Source: a virus. Taken from it: a stretch of DNA of 31,021 bases. The position numbers were made by a program, and so were the translations under genes. The notes under the pieces are model-generated. The model was not told where the DNA came from. It worked only from the letters and a program-made list of their open reading frames with translations, and did not search any database. Below are positions 7,047 through 13,975 of the stretch, in pieces. Within the stretch, counting starts at the first letter, position 1, and the number at the start of each line of letters is the position of its first letter. The stretch spans positions 1 to 31,021 of IMG/VR virus record IMGVR_UViG_3300017764_000056; one strand, written 5' to 3'.

Positions 7047-7978
7047 TTAAACTCTACCTGTGACATAATTTCAGTTAAACAAGCCAACATGTTGATTTCA
7101 TGATCTGCAACAAATGCTGATTTGTATTGGTAATCTGCAATTATCAACACTAAGTTTGGAACTGTATTTGGAGTCACACTGGTATACAAAATATCATAAA
7201 TTTTACGATAGATTCTAGAAGGATCATTGTCAAGATTATTGACCACCCATTTACGAAGTTTACCAAATTCTTTCTCCTTTAAAAAAGAAATTAATTCTTT
7301 CATACTTTCATCTGATATATTAACAAGTATACCGGAATCAATTTTACCAGAAGCAGAATATCTCTGAAGTTCATTCAGAACTCTTCTCCAATCTGGAAAG
7401 AACTTTTCAATAATTGCAGCAACTGGTTTTCTTTCATAATCTACATTTTCTTGTTGTAGAATATGAATAATCCTTTTATAAAATTCAGCTGCAAGTCTTG
7501 GTTTTTCTTCATTTGGAATACGAAATTCAATAGTAGAACAACGTGAATGGAGTGGTTCAATAATTCGGTTTTTGAAATTGCAAGTTAATATGAACCCACA
7601 ATTTCTATGAAACTCTTCAATGAAACCACGAAGGGCAGGTTGAGTTGATTGGGGATTTAAATAATCAGCTTCATCTAATATTACAAACTTTCGGTTGGTA
7701 TCAAATGAAACTGTAGAAGCAAAGTTCTTGATTTTGTTCCTAAGAACATCAATACCAGATTCTTCAGAACCATTGATTAACATATATGTTGAACCTATTT
7801 CATTCAACATAGCCTTTGCAACAGTTGTCTTTCCAACACCCGGCCCACCAGACAAAAGTAAGTTGGGCACATTTTTATCATCAACAAACTGCTGAAATGT
7901 CCTTTTCATCTCAGCAGGTAATATACAATCTTGGATACAAAGAGGCCTATACTTTTCTACCCACAAAAAATTTTCCAT
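7043..7978 (-). CDS. 44: Clamp loader large subunit, AAA+ ATPase (T4 gp44-like)
   Basis: 311 residues, close to T4 gp44 (319). AAA+ motifs are clear: an N-terminal WVEKYRP box (6-12), Walker A GGPGVGKTT (44-52), Walker B LDEADYL (101-107), and the SRC arginine-finger motif (145-147). It hydrolyses ATP to open and load the gp45 clamp at primer-template junctions. Gene 45 lies just upstream (24-base gap). Its partner 62 is two genes downstream, separated by the Mom-like and nuclease-like genes. Confidence 0.96.
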   Translation of the reverse strand: MENFLWVEKYRPLCIQDCILPAEMKRTFQQFVDDKNVPNLLLSGGPGVGKTTVAKAMLNEIGSTYMLINGSEESGIDVLRNKIKNFASTVSFDTNRKFVILDEADYLNPQSTQPALRGFIEEFHRNCGFILTCNFKNRIIEPLHSRCSTIEFRIPNEEKPRLAAEFYKRIIHILQQENVDYERKPVAAIIEKFFPDWRRVLNELQRYSASGKIDSGILVNISDESMKELISFLKEKEFGKLRKWVVNNLDNDPSRIYRKIYDILYTSVTPNTVPNLVLIIADYQYKSAFVADHEINMLACLTEIMSQVEFK

Positions 7979-8002
7979 AATAAAAATCTCAAAAAGTATT
8001 AA

Positions 8003-8662
8003 TCAGTGTGTTTCTAAAGCAATAAAATATTCTACATCACGGTCTTTTGATTTGAAGTTAGAAATACCAACTTGTGCAACTTTTACTGTATAGTCATCTG
8101 GTAAAAGTTTTAGGTTTTCTGTTTTAAAATTACTCACTAAATTAGTTGTAGAATTGTCACCAACTACCAGTGAAAAAATATTTGAAGTTGAATTTTTTCT
8201 ATCAGTAACTGTTAATTCTACTTCACCTGTTACAGATGCATTTAATACTAAATCTGGAACACCAAGAACTGAAGCCGCACGTTGAATATTGACAAATTCA
8301 TCATGAGTCAATACAAACTCTACATCAGTTTCAGGCATATGCAAATCACTTTTTGGCTCAGTGACCATATCATTTGGTGTATAATAATATTTAATTGATG
8401 TTTTACTGCCTTCTTCTGCAATCATCATATACTTTTCTTTGAAGTCCAGAACGGGCTTCTTAAACAAAGAAAGAGCTGCAAGAAATTCATTTAAGTCATA
8501 AATTGCAAATGCTGTCTCAAAAGTTTCTTCTATTGTTGCAAGTGCAACAATATTTCTCATTGCAGACATTGTTGCAATTTGTTTTCCAGGCTTCACTAAA
8601 AGATTAGAATTGATTGATGCAAAATTCTTTAAAACGTCACGGGTTTCATTACTTAGTTTCAT
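8003..8662 (-). CDS. 45: Sliding clamp (T4 gp45-like)
   Basis: 219 residues from the ATG at 8662. The longer frame starts at 8674, but GGAG lies 6 bases before the 8662 ATG and T4 gp45 likewise begins MKLS followed by a LKNFA-x-INS segment, which this start reproduces (MKLSNETRDVLKNFASINS). Length fits T4 gp45 (228). The trimeric clamp holds the DNA polymerase on its template and, in T4, also activates late transcription together with the gp55 sigma factor, which is encoded at 15048-15569. The upstream DUF3310-like gene overlaps the start region by a few codons. Confidence 0.94.
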   Translation of the reverse strand: MKLSNETRDVLKNFASINSNLLVKPGKQIATMSAMRNIVALATIEETFETAFAIYDLNEFLAALSLFKKPVLDFKEKYMMIAEEGSKTSIKYYYTPNDMVTEPKSDLHMPETDVEFVLTHDEFVNIQRAASVLGVPDLVLNASVTGEVELTVTDRKNSTSNIFSLVVGDNSTTNLVSNFKTENLKLLPDDYTVKVAQVGISNFKSKDRDVEYFIALETH

Positions 8663-8942
8663 TTGATTCTCCATAGTTTAAATCATGATTGTGTAATGCC
8701 ATCAATGCATAATGGATTACTTTGAATAAATCTTTACGATTATACCCATTCTTTTTACCATATCTCTGAGCATATTTCAAGATATTTCCAATACAAAATC
8801 CTTCACCATGACCAGAGTCAATAATGAATTCTGTTGCTTGAAAATTGTTTTGAGAATAATGTTGAGAGTAGGTCTTATTGATATAGTGAGCAAGCTCTAG
8901 TATTAGATTATCCTCATTATATTTGTAGTCTATTTTTTCCAC
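8649..8942 (-). CDS. DUF3310-like protein
   Basis: 97 residues. The segment GFCIGNILKYAQRYGKKNG (about 49-67) followed by DLFKVIHYALMAL (about 71-83) matches the core of the DUF3310 family, small phage proteins sometimes annotated as nucleotide kinases without clear evidence. The start codon is GTG, with AGGA 7 bases upstream. It lies just downstream of the hsp20 terminator-like hairpin and overlaps the sliding clamp gene. Function unknown; its position suggests a role linked to early DNA metabolism. Confidence 0.7.
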   Translation of the reverse strand: MEKIDYKYNEDNLILELAHYINKTYSQHYSQNNFQATEFIIDSGHGEGFCIGNILKYAQRYGKKNGYNRKDLFKVIHYALMALHNHDLNYGESNETK

Positions 8943-8954
8943 TGGAACATCCTA

Positions 8955-8982
8955 AAATTAGGCACTCCAAAATAGAGTGCCC
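8955..8982 (-). terminator. Stem-loop terminator candidate after hsp20
   Basis: Minus strand: GGCACTC (8975-8981), 7-base loop, GAGTGCC (8961-8967), extended by one G-T pair, followed by TAATTTTAGG. The stem is GC-rich for this genome, but the T-run is short and interrupted, so termination may be partial. It sits 12 bases after the hsp20 stop codon. Confidence 0.6.
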
Positions 8983-8993
8983 GCATAATATTA

Positions 8994-9434
8994 TTAGTTG
9001 ATAGAAATCATTCTAGATCTTTTTTTCTCTGGAACAATTCTTTCAAGGTCAATTTTCAAAAGTCCATTTACCATGCTTGCACTTTTAACAAATACATCTG
9101 CTGATAAAGTAAATGTCCTATTGAACGCTCGTTTAGAAATACCTTTGTGAAGATACTCATCGTTAGAGCCTTCTTCATCTATCCTCTTCGGCACAATTGA
9201 ACGAATAGAAATTTTACTTTCTTTTGTTTCAATTTCAACATCCTCCTTCTCAAAACCTGCAACTGCAAGTTCAATGACGAAATGCTCATCATCTTTTTTT
9301 ATGAGATTGTAAGGTGGATAGTTGTTTCCGTATGTTGAACCTGCCGTGCTGACATTGTTCATTAAAGAATCGAAGATAGAATCAAATCCTACACTGAGTG
9401 TACGAACATGATCGTAAGTAGGTATGTTGCTCAT
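8994..9434 (-). CDS. hsp20: Small heat shock protein (Hsp20/alpha-crystallin)
   Basis: 146 residues. The alpha-crystallin domain is visible from about 45 to 135: HFVIELAVAGFEKEDVEIE (about 51-69), then KSASMVNGLLKIDLERIVPE (about 116-135) with the GLLKIDL strand typical of the family, and a short C-terminal ISI motif of the I-x-I type used for oligomer assembly. It is an ATP-independent holdase that binds unfolding proteins; hsp20 genes are common in marine T4-type phages. The ATG follows AAGGAG at an ideal distance. Its leader holds both a sigma70-type promoter and a T4 late octamer (9494-9524) plus a stem-loop, suggesting expression early and late in infection. Confidence 0.95.
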   Translation of the reverse strand: MSNIPTYDHVRTLSVGFDSIFDSLMNNVSTAGSTYGNNYPPYNLIKKDDEHFVIELAVAGFEKEDVEIETKESKISIRSIVPKRIDEEGSNDEYLHKGISKRAFNRTFTLSADVFVKSASMVNGLLKIDLERIVPEKKRSRMISIN

Positions 9435-9463
9435 TAGTTTCTCCTTATATTAAGCAAGATTAA

Positions 9464-9492
9464 AGTAGGAAACCCTTTCGGCATTTCCTACT
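9464..9492 (-). terminator. Stem-loop in the hsp20 leader
   Basis: Minus strand: AGTAGGAAA (9484-9492), an 11-base loop that can form CC-GAAA-GG, then TTTCCTACT (9464-9472). Nine perfect pairs plus a GNRA-type tetraloop. It is followed by TTAATCTTG, a poor T-run. Transcripts from the promoter at 9494-9524 should begin at about 9489, leaving six pairs of the stem at the very 5' end of the RNA. For RNA reading through from purN it could act as a weak terminator or processing site. Confidence 0.5.
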
Positions 9493-9493
9493 C

Positions 9494-9524
9494 TATTTAT
9501 ACATGAACTAGATTCAAATGTCAA
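9494..9524 (-). promoter_or_regulatory. Combined sigma70-type and late (TATAAATA) promoter of hsp20
   Basis: Minus strand: TTGACA (9519-9524), 17-base spacer, TATAAA (9496-9501). The -10 box is part of TATAAATA (9494-9501), an exact match to the T4 late promoter octamer read by the gp55 sigma factor. One site could therefore be used by host sigma early and by gp55 late. The -35 box lies in the last codons of the purN region. Confidence 0.72.
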
Positions 9525-10086
9525 GAAAAAATATTTTTTTTACAATTTCTGGAAAAAGAATATATTCAGCCTGGTGAATTCTAGTTGCAAGAGTCTTTTC
9601 TGTATCATCAGAGAAGATTGGAACTGGCCTTTCTGCAATAATGGTTCCAGTATCTATGCCTTCATCCACAAAATGAACACTACATCCTGTTACATCTTTA
9701 TGGGATTTGAAAGCATCTTTAATAGAATGAGCTCCTTTGAAATAAGGTAGAAGAGATGGATGTAGATTAATAATGTTGCCTTTCCATGTATCTAAAAGTT
9801 CAGAACCAATTATTTTCATATAACCAGATAATACTATACCATCGACATTATAAAATGTCAACACTTTTTTTATATTTTTTTCATATTCTTTTTTATCTGT
9901 AAATTCAGACAATTGGTGTGTCCAGCAAGGAACTTCATAAAACTTGACTTTTTCTACAACTGGTGCATTTGGATTATCACAAATAAGAACAACCCACTCT
10001 ACTGGAAGACATCCACTTTTTGTTGCTGAAAGAAGAACTTCAACATTACTTCCATTTCCAGATGCAAAAATTGCAAGTTTTTTCAT
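9514..10086 (-). CDS. purN: Phosphoribosylglycinamide formyltransferase PurN
   Basis: 190 residues, near the usual length of about 190-210. Catalyses the third step of purine synthesis, transfer of a formyl group from 10-formyltetrahydrofolate to glycinamide ribonucleotide. The N-terminal loop FASGNGSN (7-14), the segment LSGYMKII (about 86-93), the catalytic Asn and His in INLHPSLLPYFKGAH (about 106-120), and the catalytic Asp in VDEGIDTG (about 140-147) are all present. The ATG overlaps the TGA of purF (ATGA), so the first and third enzymes of the pathway are made together. It is one of the auxiliary metabolic genes expected to raise the purine supply for phage DNA. Confidence 0.96.
   Translation of the reverse strand: MKKLAIFASGNGSNVEVLLSATKSGCLPVEWVVLICDNPNAPVVEKVKFYEVPCWTHQLSEFTDKKEYEKNIKKVLTFYNVDGIVLSGYMKIIGSELLDTWKGNIINLHPSLLPYFKGAHSIKDAFKSHKDVTGCSVHFVDEGIDTGTIIAERPVPIFSDDTEKTLATRIHQAEYILFPEIVKKIFFLDI
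9833..9861 (-). promoter_or_regulatory. Possible promoter inside purN
   Basis: Minus strand: TTGACA (9856-9861), 17-base spacer, TATAGT (9833-9838). The spacer holds a partial inverted repeat GACATT/AATGTC, resembling the palindromic spacer of the promoter at 63-91. It lies wholly in coding sequence and could be chance. Confidence 0.25.
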
Positions 10087-11474
10087 ATATCTTTAAATCC
10101 CGTAAGTAAAGGTATATTTGTTGTATCTGGATATTCACCATTAAAACAAGCTAAACATGGAGTTGTCGAATCTTTTTTTCCTATCGACTTTATCATTGAA
10201 TCTTCTGAAATATAATACAAAGAATCTGCTTTAATTTCTTCACATATTTCATCTATAGAGAAGTTTGCAGCTATGAGTTCTGCACGGTTTGGAGTATCTA
10301 TTCCATAAACACAAGAATATCTAATTGGAGGAGAACTAACTTTTAAATGAACTTCTTTAGCTCCTGCATCTTTTAATAACTTAACAATTCTTTTACTAGT
10401 ATGCCCTCTAACTAAAGAATCATCAACTAAAATTACTCTTTTATTTTTTACTACTTTCTTAACAACTCCTAATTTCATTTTAACACTTTGAGTTCGTAAC
10501 ATTTCACTGGGCTGTATAAATGTTCTTCCTACATAGCGATTCTTAATCATACCAACTTCATAAGGTATTCCAGATGCCTCTGCATAACCTATTGCAGAAG
10601 AAATACCACTATCTGGAACACCTATTACAATATCAGCATCTGTATGAGATTCATGCCACAATTGTCTTCCCAATTTCTTTCTAGAAAGATGAACATTAAT
10701 TCCATTTATATCACTATCTGGTCTTGCAAAATATATATACTCAAAAGAACAAATTCTTTTAGGGAGAGGAGATGCATATAAAACACTTTTTAATCCAAAC
10801 TTATCTATAATTATCATTTCACCGGATTTTACATCACGAACAAATTCTGCACCTACTGCATCAAATGCACAAGTTTCTGATGCAACTACCCATGAATCAC
10901 CTAATTTTCCAATAGATAATGGTCTAAATCCTCTTGGGTCTTGTACAGCAATCAGTTTATCATTTGTCAGAACAACTAATGCATATGCTCCCCCTACTTC
11001 TCTTAATGCAGAACGTAAAGATTGTTCTACAGACAGTTTATTTCTTTTAGCCATTAGGTGTGAAATAACTTCTGTATCACTATCAGTTTGAAATATTGAA
11101 CCTTGTAACTCTAATTTTTCTTTTAAAATATCTGCATTGACTAAATTACCATTATGTGCAATTGCAACTTGTCCACCTTTATATCTGAACTTTAAAGGTT
11201 GAGCATTTGATATTGAACTAGAACCAGCTGTAGTATATCTTACATGCCCTATTGCATGATTACCTTTTAATTCTTTAATATAAGTTTTACTTATTGCTTC
11301 AACTACTAATCCCATTCCACAATGCAATTTTAATTCTTCACCATCAGATGTGCAAATACCTGCACTTTCTTGACCACGATGCTGAAGAGCATGAATACCA
11401 TAATATGTTATTTCTGAAGCATCTGTATGATTAAAAATACCAAAAACACCGCATTCATCATTTATTTCTTGCAT
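10083..11474 (-). CDS. purF: Amidophosphoribosyltransferase PurF, iron-sulfur type
   Basis: 463 residues. Catalyses the committed first step of purine synthesis, making phosphoribosylamine from PRPP and glutamine. The N-terminal glutaminase has Cys8 in ECGVFG after a seven-residue propeptide, as in the Bacillus-type enzyme. The PRPP-binding loop is VILVDDSLVRG followed by HTSKRI (about 350-366), with His where Thr is common. Four cysteines that could ligate a 4Fe-4S cluster are present: one in KRICSFEY (about 242), one in RYSCVYGID (about 391), and the pair in PCLACFNGEYP (about 443-446). This indicates the oxygen-sensitive Fe-S class rather than the shorter E. coli class. It overlaps the deformylase gene upstream by 17 bases and purN downstream by ATGA. 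Unusual as a phage gene compared with purM, purH or purL. Confidence 0.97.
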   Translation of the reverse strand: MQEINDECGVFGIFNHTDASEITYYGIHALQHRGQESAGICTSDGEELKLHCGMGLVVEAISKTYIKELKGNHAIGHVRYTTAGSSSISNAQPLKFRYKGGQVAIAHNGNLVNADILKEKLELQGSIFQTDSDTEVISHLMAKRNKLSVEQSLRSALREVGGAYALVVLTNDKLIAVQDPRGFRPLSIGKLGDSWVVASETCAFDAVGAEFVRDVKSGEMIIIDKFGLKSVLYASPLPKRICSFEYIYFARPDSDINGINVHLSRKKLGRQLWHESHTDADIVIGVPDSGISSAIGYAEASGIPYEVGMIKNRYVGRTFIQPSEMLRTQSVKMKLGVVKKVVKNKRVILVDDSLVRGHTSKRIVKLLKDAGAKEVHLKVSSPPIRYSCVYGIDTPNRAELIAANFSIDEICEEIKADSLYYISEDSMIKSIGKKDSTTPCLACFNGEYPDTTNIPLLTGFKDI

Positions 11475-12006
11475 TTTTTTGTTTAATTTTTTCTTTTTTT
11501 ATTGCCTTTGAAGCTTTTCTTTTTGCAATATCAAGTTTTAAAGGGGAAACTAATTGTGTAAAATTTCTTCCTTCCATATGGTCATATTCATGCTGAAAAA
11601 CTCTTGCTGTAATATTATCATATTCTTTTTCATATTCAATACCATCTATATCTTGATATTTAACTTTAATACTATATGGTCTACTAATATCTAAAAATAA
11701 AAATGGATAAGTTAAACAGCCCTCACTAAATACTATTTCATTTTCTGACTCCCAAATAATTTCTGGATTAAACATAGCTTCATGTACTTTATTATCCCAA
11801 TCAGTATACATTACAAACATTCTAACCATTACCCCACACTGATTTGCACTTAAGCCTATACCACCACACTCTGACATTGTTTCAAATAAATTATTATATA
11901 GTTGAGATGGTGTTAAATGATACATCTCTTCAAATGTATCAAAAGAAACATTTCCTAATTTATTTTTTAAAATTGGGTCATCTGGTCTTAAAAATTTATA
12001 TGTCAT
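11458..12006 (-). CDS. def: Peptide deformylase
   Basis: 182 residues. Removes the formyl group from N-terminal methionine of new proteins. All three family motifs are intact: GIGLSANQ (49-56), EGCLT with metal ligand Cys97 (95-99), and HEYDH with ligands His139 and His143 and catalytic Glu140. The C-terminus is short and very basic (KRKASKAIKKEKIKQKN). Phage deformylases are known from marine phages and are thought to speed processing of phage or photosystem proteins; the role here is not evident. The ATG overlaps the stop of the 3' part of gene 46 (ATGA). Confidence 0.95.
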   Translation of the reverse strand: MTYKFLRPDDPILKNKLGNVSFDTFEEMYHLTPSQLYNNLFETMSECGGIGLSANQCGVMVRMFVMYTDWDNKVHEAMFNPEIIWESENEIVFSEGCLTYPFLFLDISRPYSIKVKYQDIDGIEYEKEYDNITARVFQHEYDHMEGRNFTQLVSPLKLDIAKRKASKAIKKEKIKQKNARNK

Positions 12007-12218
12007 TCTGCTATCTCGCTAAAGTTTTTTTCTTTTTTAAATTGTATTACAGACCTAAACTTGTCAATTAAAATATCTTGTTTATGACTTATAATAAACA
12101 CATTCTGATTTGTAAAAGTATCTAATATCTTTAAAAAATCATCTGTTCCAGTTGTATCTAAAGAACTATCAAAAATTTCATCCAATATTAATAAATTAGT
12201 ATTTGTTGAATTTTTCAT
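12003..12218 (-). CDS. 46: C-terminal part of gene 46 (Walker B segment), separated by an in-frame TGA
   Basis: 71 residues if started at the ATG at 12218. It contains the Walker B strand NLLILDEIFDSS (about 7-18), a D-loop SSLD, and the H-loop ISHKQD (about 43-48), that is, the part of the gp46/SbcC/Rad50 ATPase missing from the upstream frame. It is in the same reading frame as the upstream part: codons continue from the TGA at 12263-12261 through IDLSLLFTWRAIARM to this ATG without another stop. GGAG lies about 13 bases before the ATG, so separate initiation is possible but not strong. Whether the cell makes two chains that combine, reads through the TGA, or has lost gp46 activity cannot be decided here. 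Confidence 0.75.
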   Translation of the reverse strand: MKNSTNTNLLILDEIFDSSLDTTGTDDFLKILDTFTNQNVFIISHKQDILIDKFRSVIQFKKEKNFSEIAE

Positions 12219-12260
12219 TCTTGCAATAGCTCTCCATGTGAATAAAAGAGAAAGATCTAT

Positions 12261-13712
12261 TCACATTTTTTCACCTTCAGAAAAAGATGAATATGAAAAT
12301 TCATCACGATACCTAGATTCTATTTTTTCATTAAAGTTTTCATCTAAACTAAACTTAGCATAAAAATCCATATTGGACAAATAAGTATTTACTAGTTTAT
12401 TCATAATAGGTAAATACTTTTTAATAATCTTTGTTTTTATCCCATCATCTTGTAAAAGATTTTTTGATACATCTAGATAAGCTTTATCTTCTGTTTTCTT
12501 TCTTAAATTTTCTTTTAGTATCTTAATAGATTCTTTTAACTTTATTAGCTTTAATTGTTCATCTCTAAATGATGTTTTAGATTCATAATTATTCTGTTCA
12601 ATTGTCAATTCTTTATTTGATTTATTTAAAGTTTCTAAAGAATAGATAGTATTTGCTAGTTCTATTTCTTTATCAGAAATTGTGGATTTTATTTGTTTAA
12701 TATTTGACAGTAATCTTTCATCATCTTTTAAAATTGTATTTAATTTTGATATTGCTTTTATAAGCTCATTACTTTTTTCAGTTTTTTCACTAATCTTATT
12801 ATTACGAAAATCTTCTTGTATTTCTTGTGTACAAGTTGGGCAAGTATTGTTGGAATTAAAAAAGATTAAATCCTTTTTACAATCTTGTAACCTAGTTTCT
12901 ATTTTTGTTATTGTACTACTACAGTCTTCTAGTCTTTTTAAAATTGCTCTTTCATCCGTTATTTCATTTCTAAGAAATTTTATTTCTTTCTCAATATTTT
13001 CTTTTTGATTTTTCTTTTCTATTATATCTTTATTATTATTTTTAATTTTTTTCTGTTTTTCTTCAAGTACATCTTTTTTATCGCTTTTCTTTTCTTCAAG
13101 ATATTTTAGATGCAATCCTATTTCATTTTCTTTAATAGCAATATTATTATTAATTTCTTGAATATCTTGTATCAATACTTTATTTTCAGTTTTTAAGATT
13201 ATATTCATCAATGAAAATATCTTAATATCTAATATATCCTCTACAACTTCTCTACGTTCTTTAGCTTTAAGTTGCATAAAAGGAACAAATGTAGAAGAGC
13301 CTAATATGACAACTTGAGTAAATGATTTATAATTCAGTTTTAATATTTGCTGTTCAAGATATTCTTGATAATCTCTTACTGCTGCATCTTGATTTATAAA
13401 TACATTGTTTACATATATTTCAAACTTATTTGGTTTTAGCCCTCTAAACACTTTAACAGTTTTACCTGACACCTCAAATTCGACTTCTGTTTGTAAATCT
13501 TTTTCATTTACGGAATTTATTAGTTGCGGTTTGTTAATATTGCGAAAAGGTTTTCCAAAAAGACTGAAGCAAAGAGCATCAAGTATTGTAGATTTACCTG
13601 CTCCATTTTCTCCAATAATTAATGTAGAAGATTCTTTATTTAAATCTACTTCAACAAATGCATTTCCTGTTGAAAGAAAATTCTTCCATTTAATTTTTTT
13701 AAATATAATCAT
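12261..13712 (-). CDS. 46: Recombination endonuclease subunit gp46 (SbcC/Rad50-like), truncated by in-frame TGA
   Basis: 483 residues; T4 gp46 has 560. With the 3' part (to 12003) the frame would code for about 569. Visible parts: Walker A GENGAGKST (34-42), Q-loop region FTQVVIL (131-137), long coiled-coil arms rich in Lys, Glu, Ile and Asn (about 170-440), the zinc hook CPTC (291-294), and the ABC signature FSEGEK (about 477-482). The chain stops right after SEGEKM, where the family normally continues with an Arg and then IDL. Gp46 with nuclease gp47 processes DNA ends for recombination-dependent replication. The frame is otherwise clean. A TGA from CGA or AGA by one base change explains the stop best. 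A consensus promoter lies at 14012-14039. Confidence 0.93.
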   Translation of the reverse strand: MIIFKKIKWKNFLSTGNAFVEVDLNKESSTLIIGENGAGKSTILDALCFSLFGKPFRNINKPQLINSVNEKDLQTEVEFEVSGKTVKVFRGLKPNKFEIYVNNVFINQDAAVRDYQEYLEQQILKLNYKSFTQVVILGSSTFVPFMQLKAKERREVVEDILDIKIFSLMNIILKTENKVLIQDIQEINNNIAIKENEIGLHLKYLEEKKSDKKDVLEEKQKKIKNNNKDIIEKKNQKENIEKEIKFLRNEITDERAILKRLEDCSSTITKIETRLQDCKKDLIFFNSNNTCPTCTQEIQEDFRNNKISEKTEKSNELIKAISKLNTILKDDERLLSNIKQIKSTISDKEIELANTIYSLETLNKSNKELTIEQNNYESKTSFRDEQLKLIKLKESIKILKENLRKKTEDKAYLDVSKNLLQDDGIKTKIIKKYLPIMNKLVNTYLSNMDFYAKFSLDENFNEKIESRYRDEFSYSSFSEGEKM

Positions 13713-13975
13713 AATTTAGTGCTAACAAACTTTATAGTAATTCCTGTGACTCCACATGATAGTGTATAATCATGCCAACGATTGCTAAGTTTAAAATCAA
13801 AATTTTCAAACCTAAATAAACAACATTCTTCTTCTTTTTTTGTAAAAGGCTCTGTGTAAATTCCATCTATAGTATTTGTCCAATAATCAATTCCTAAATT
13901 ATAAATATTTTGAAGTTTATAAGGTTTTAACCTAAACTCTGGTTCTAGCTCATCAATATCTATAAACAAAATCAT
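13709..13975 (-). CDS. Uncharacterised small protein between 47 and 46
   Basis: 88 residues. Acidic N-terminal half (IDIDELEPEFRLKPYKL, about 5-21), several aromatic residues, and a C-terminal half predicted to be beta-rich; no motif recognised. It overlaps both 47 and 46 by ATGA junctions, so it is translated in step with the two subunits of the recombination nuclease and may be an accessory to it. This is inference from position only. Confidence 0.75.
   Translation of the reverse strand: MILFIDIDELEPEFRLKPYKLQNIYNLGIDYWTNTIDGIYTEPFTKKEEECCLFRFENFDFKLSNRWHDYTLSCGVTGITIKFVSTKL

Noticed and set aside
12261-12263. Reassignment of TGA to an amino acid in this phage
   Set aside because: TGA ends many intact genes in the window (for example the methyltransferase, regA, purF, purN and deformylase), mostly in ATGA overlaps with the next start, and Trp is coded by TGG.
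12003-13712. Frameshift or intron as the cause of the broken gene 46
   Set aside because: Both parts are in the same frame and the sequence between them continues the family pattern without insertion, so a single nonsense codon explains it.
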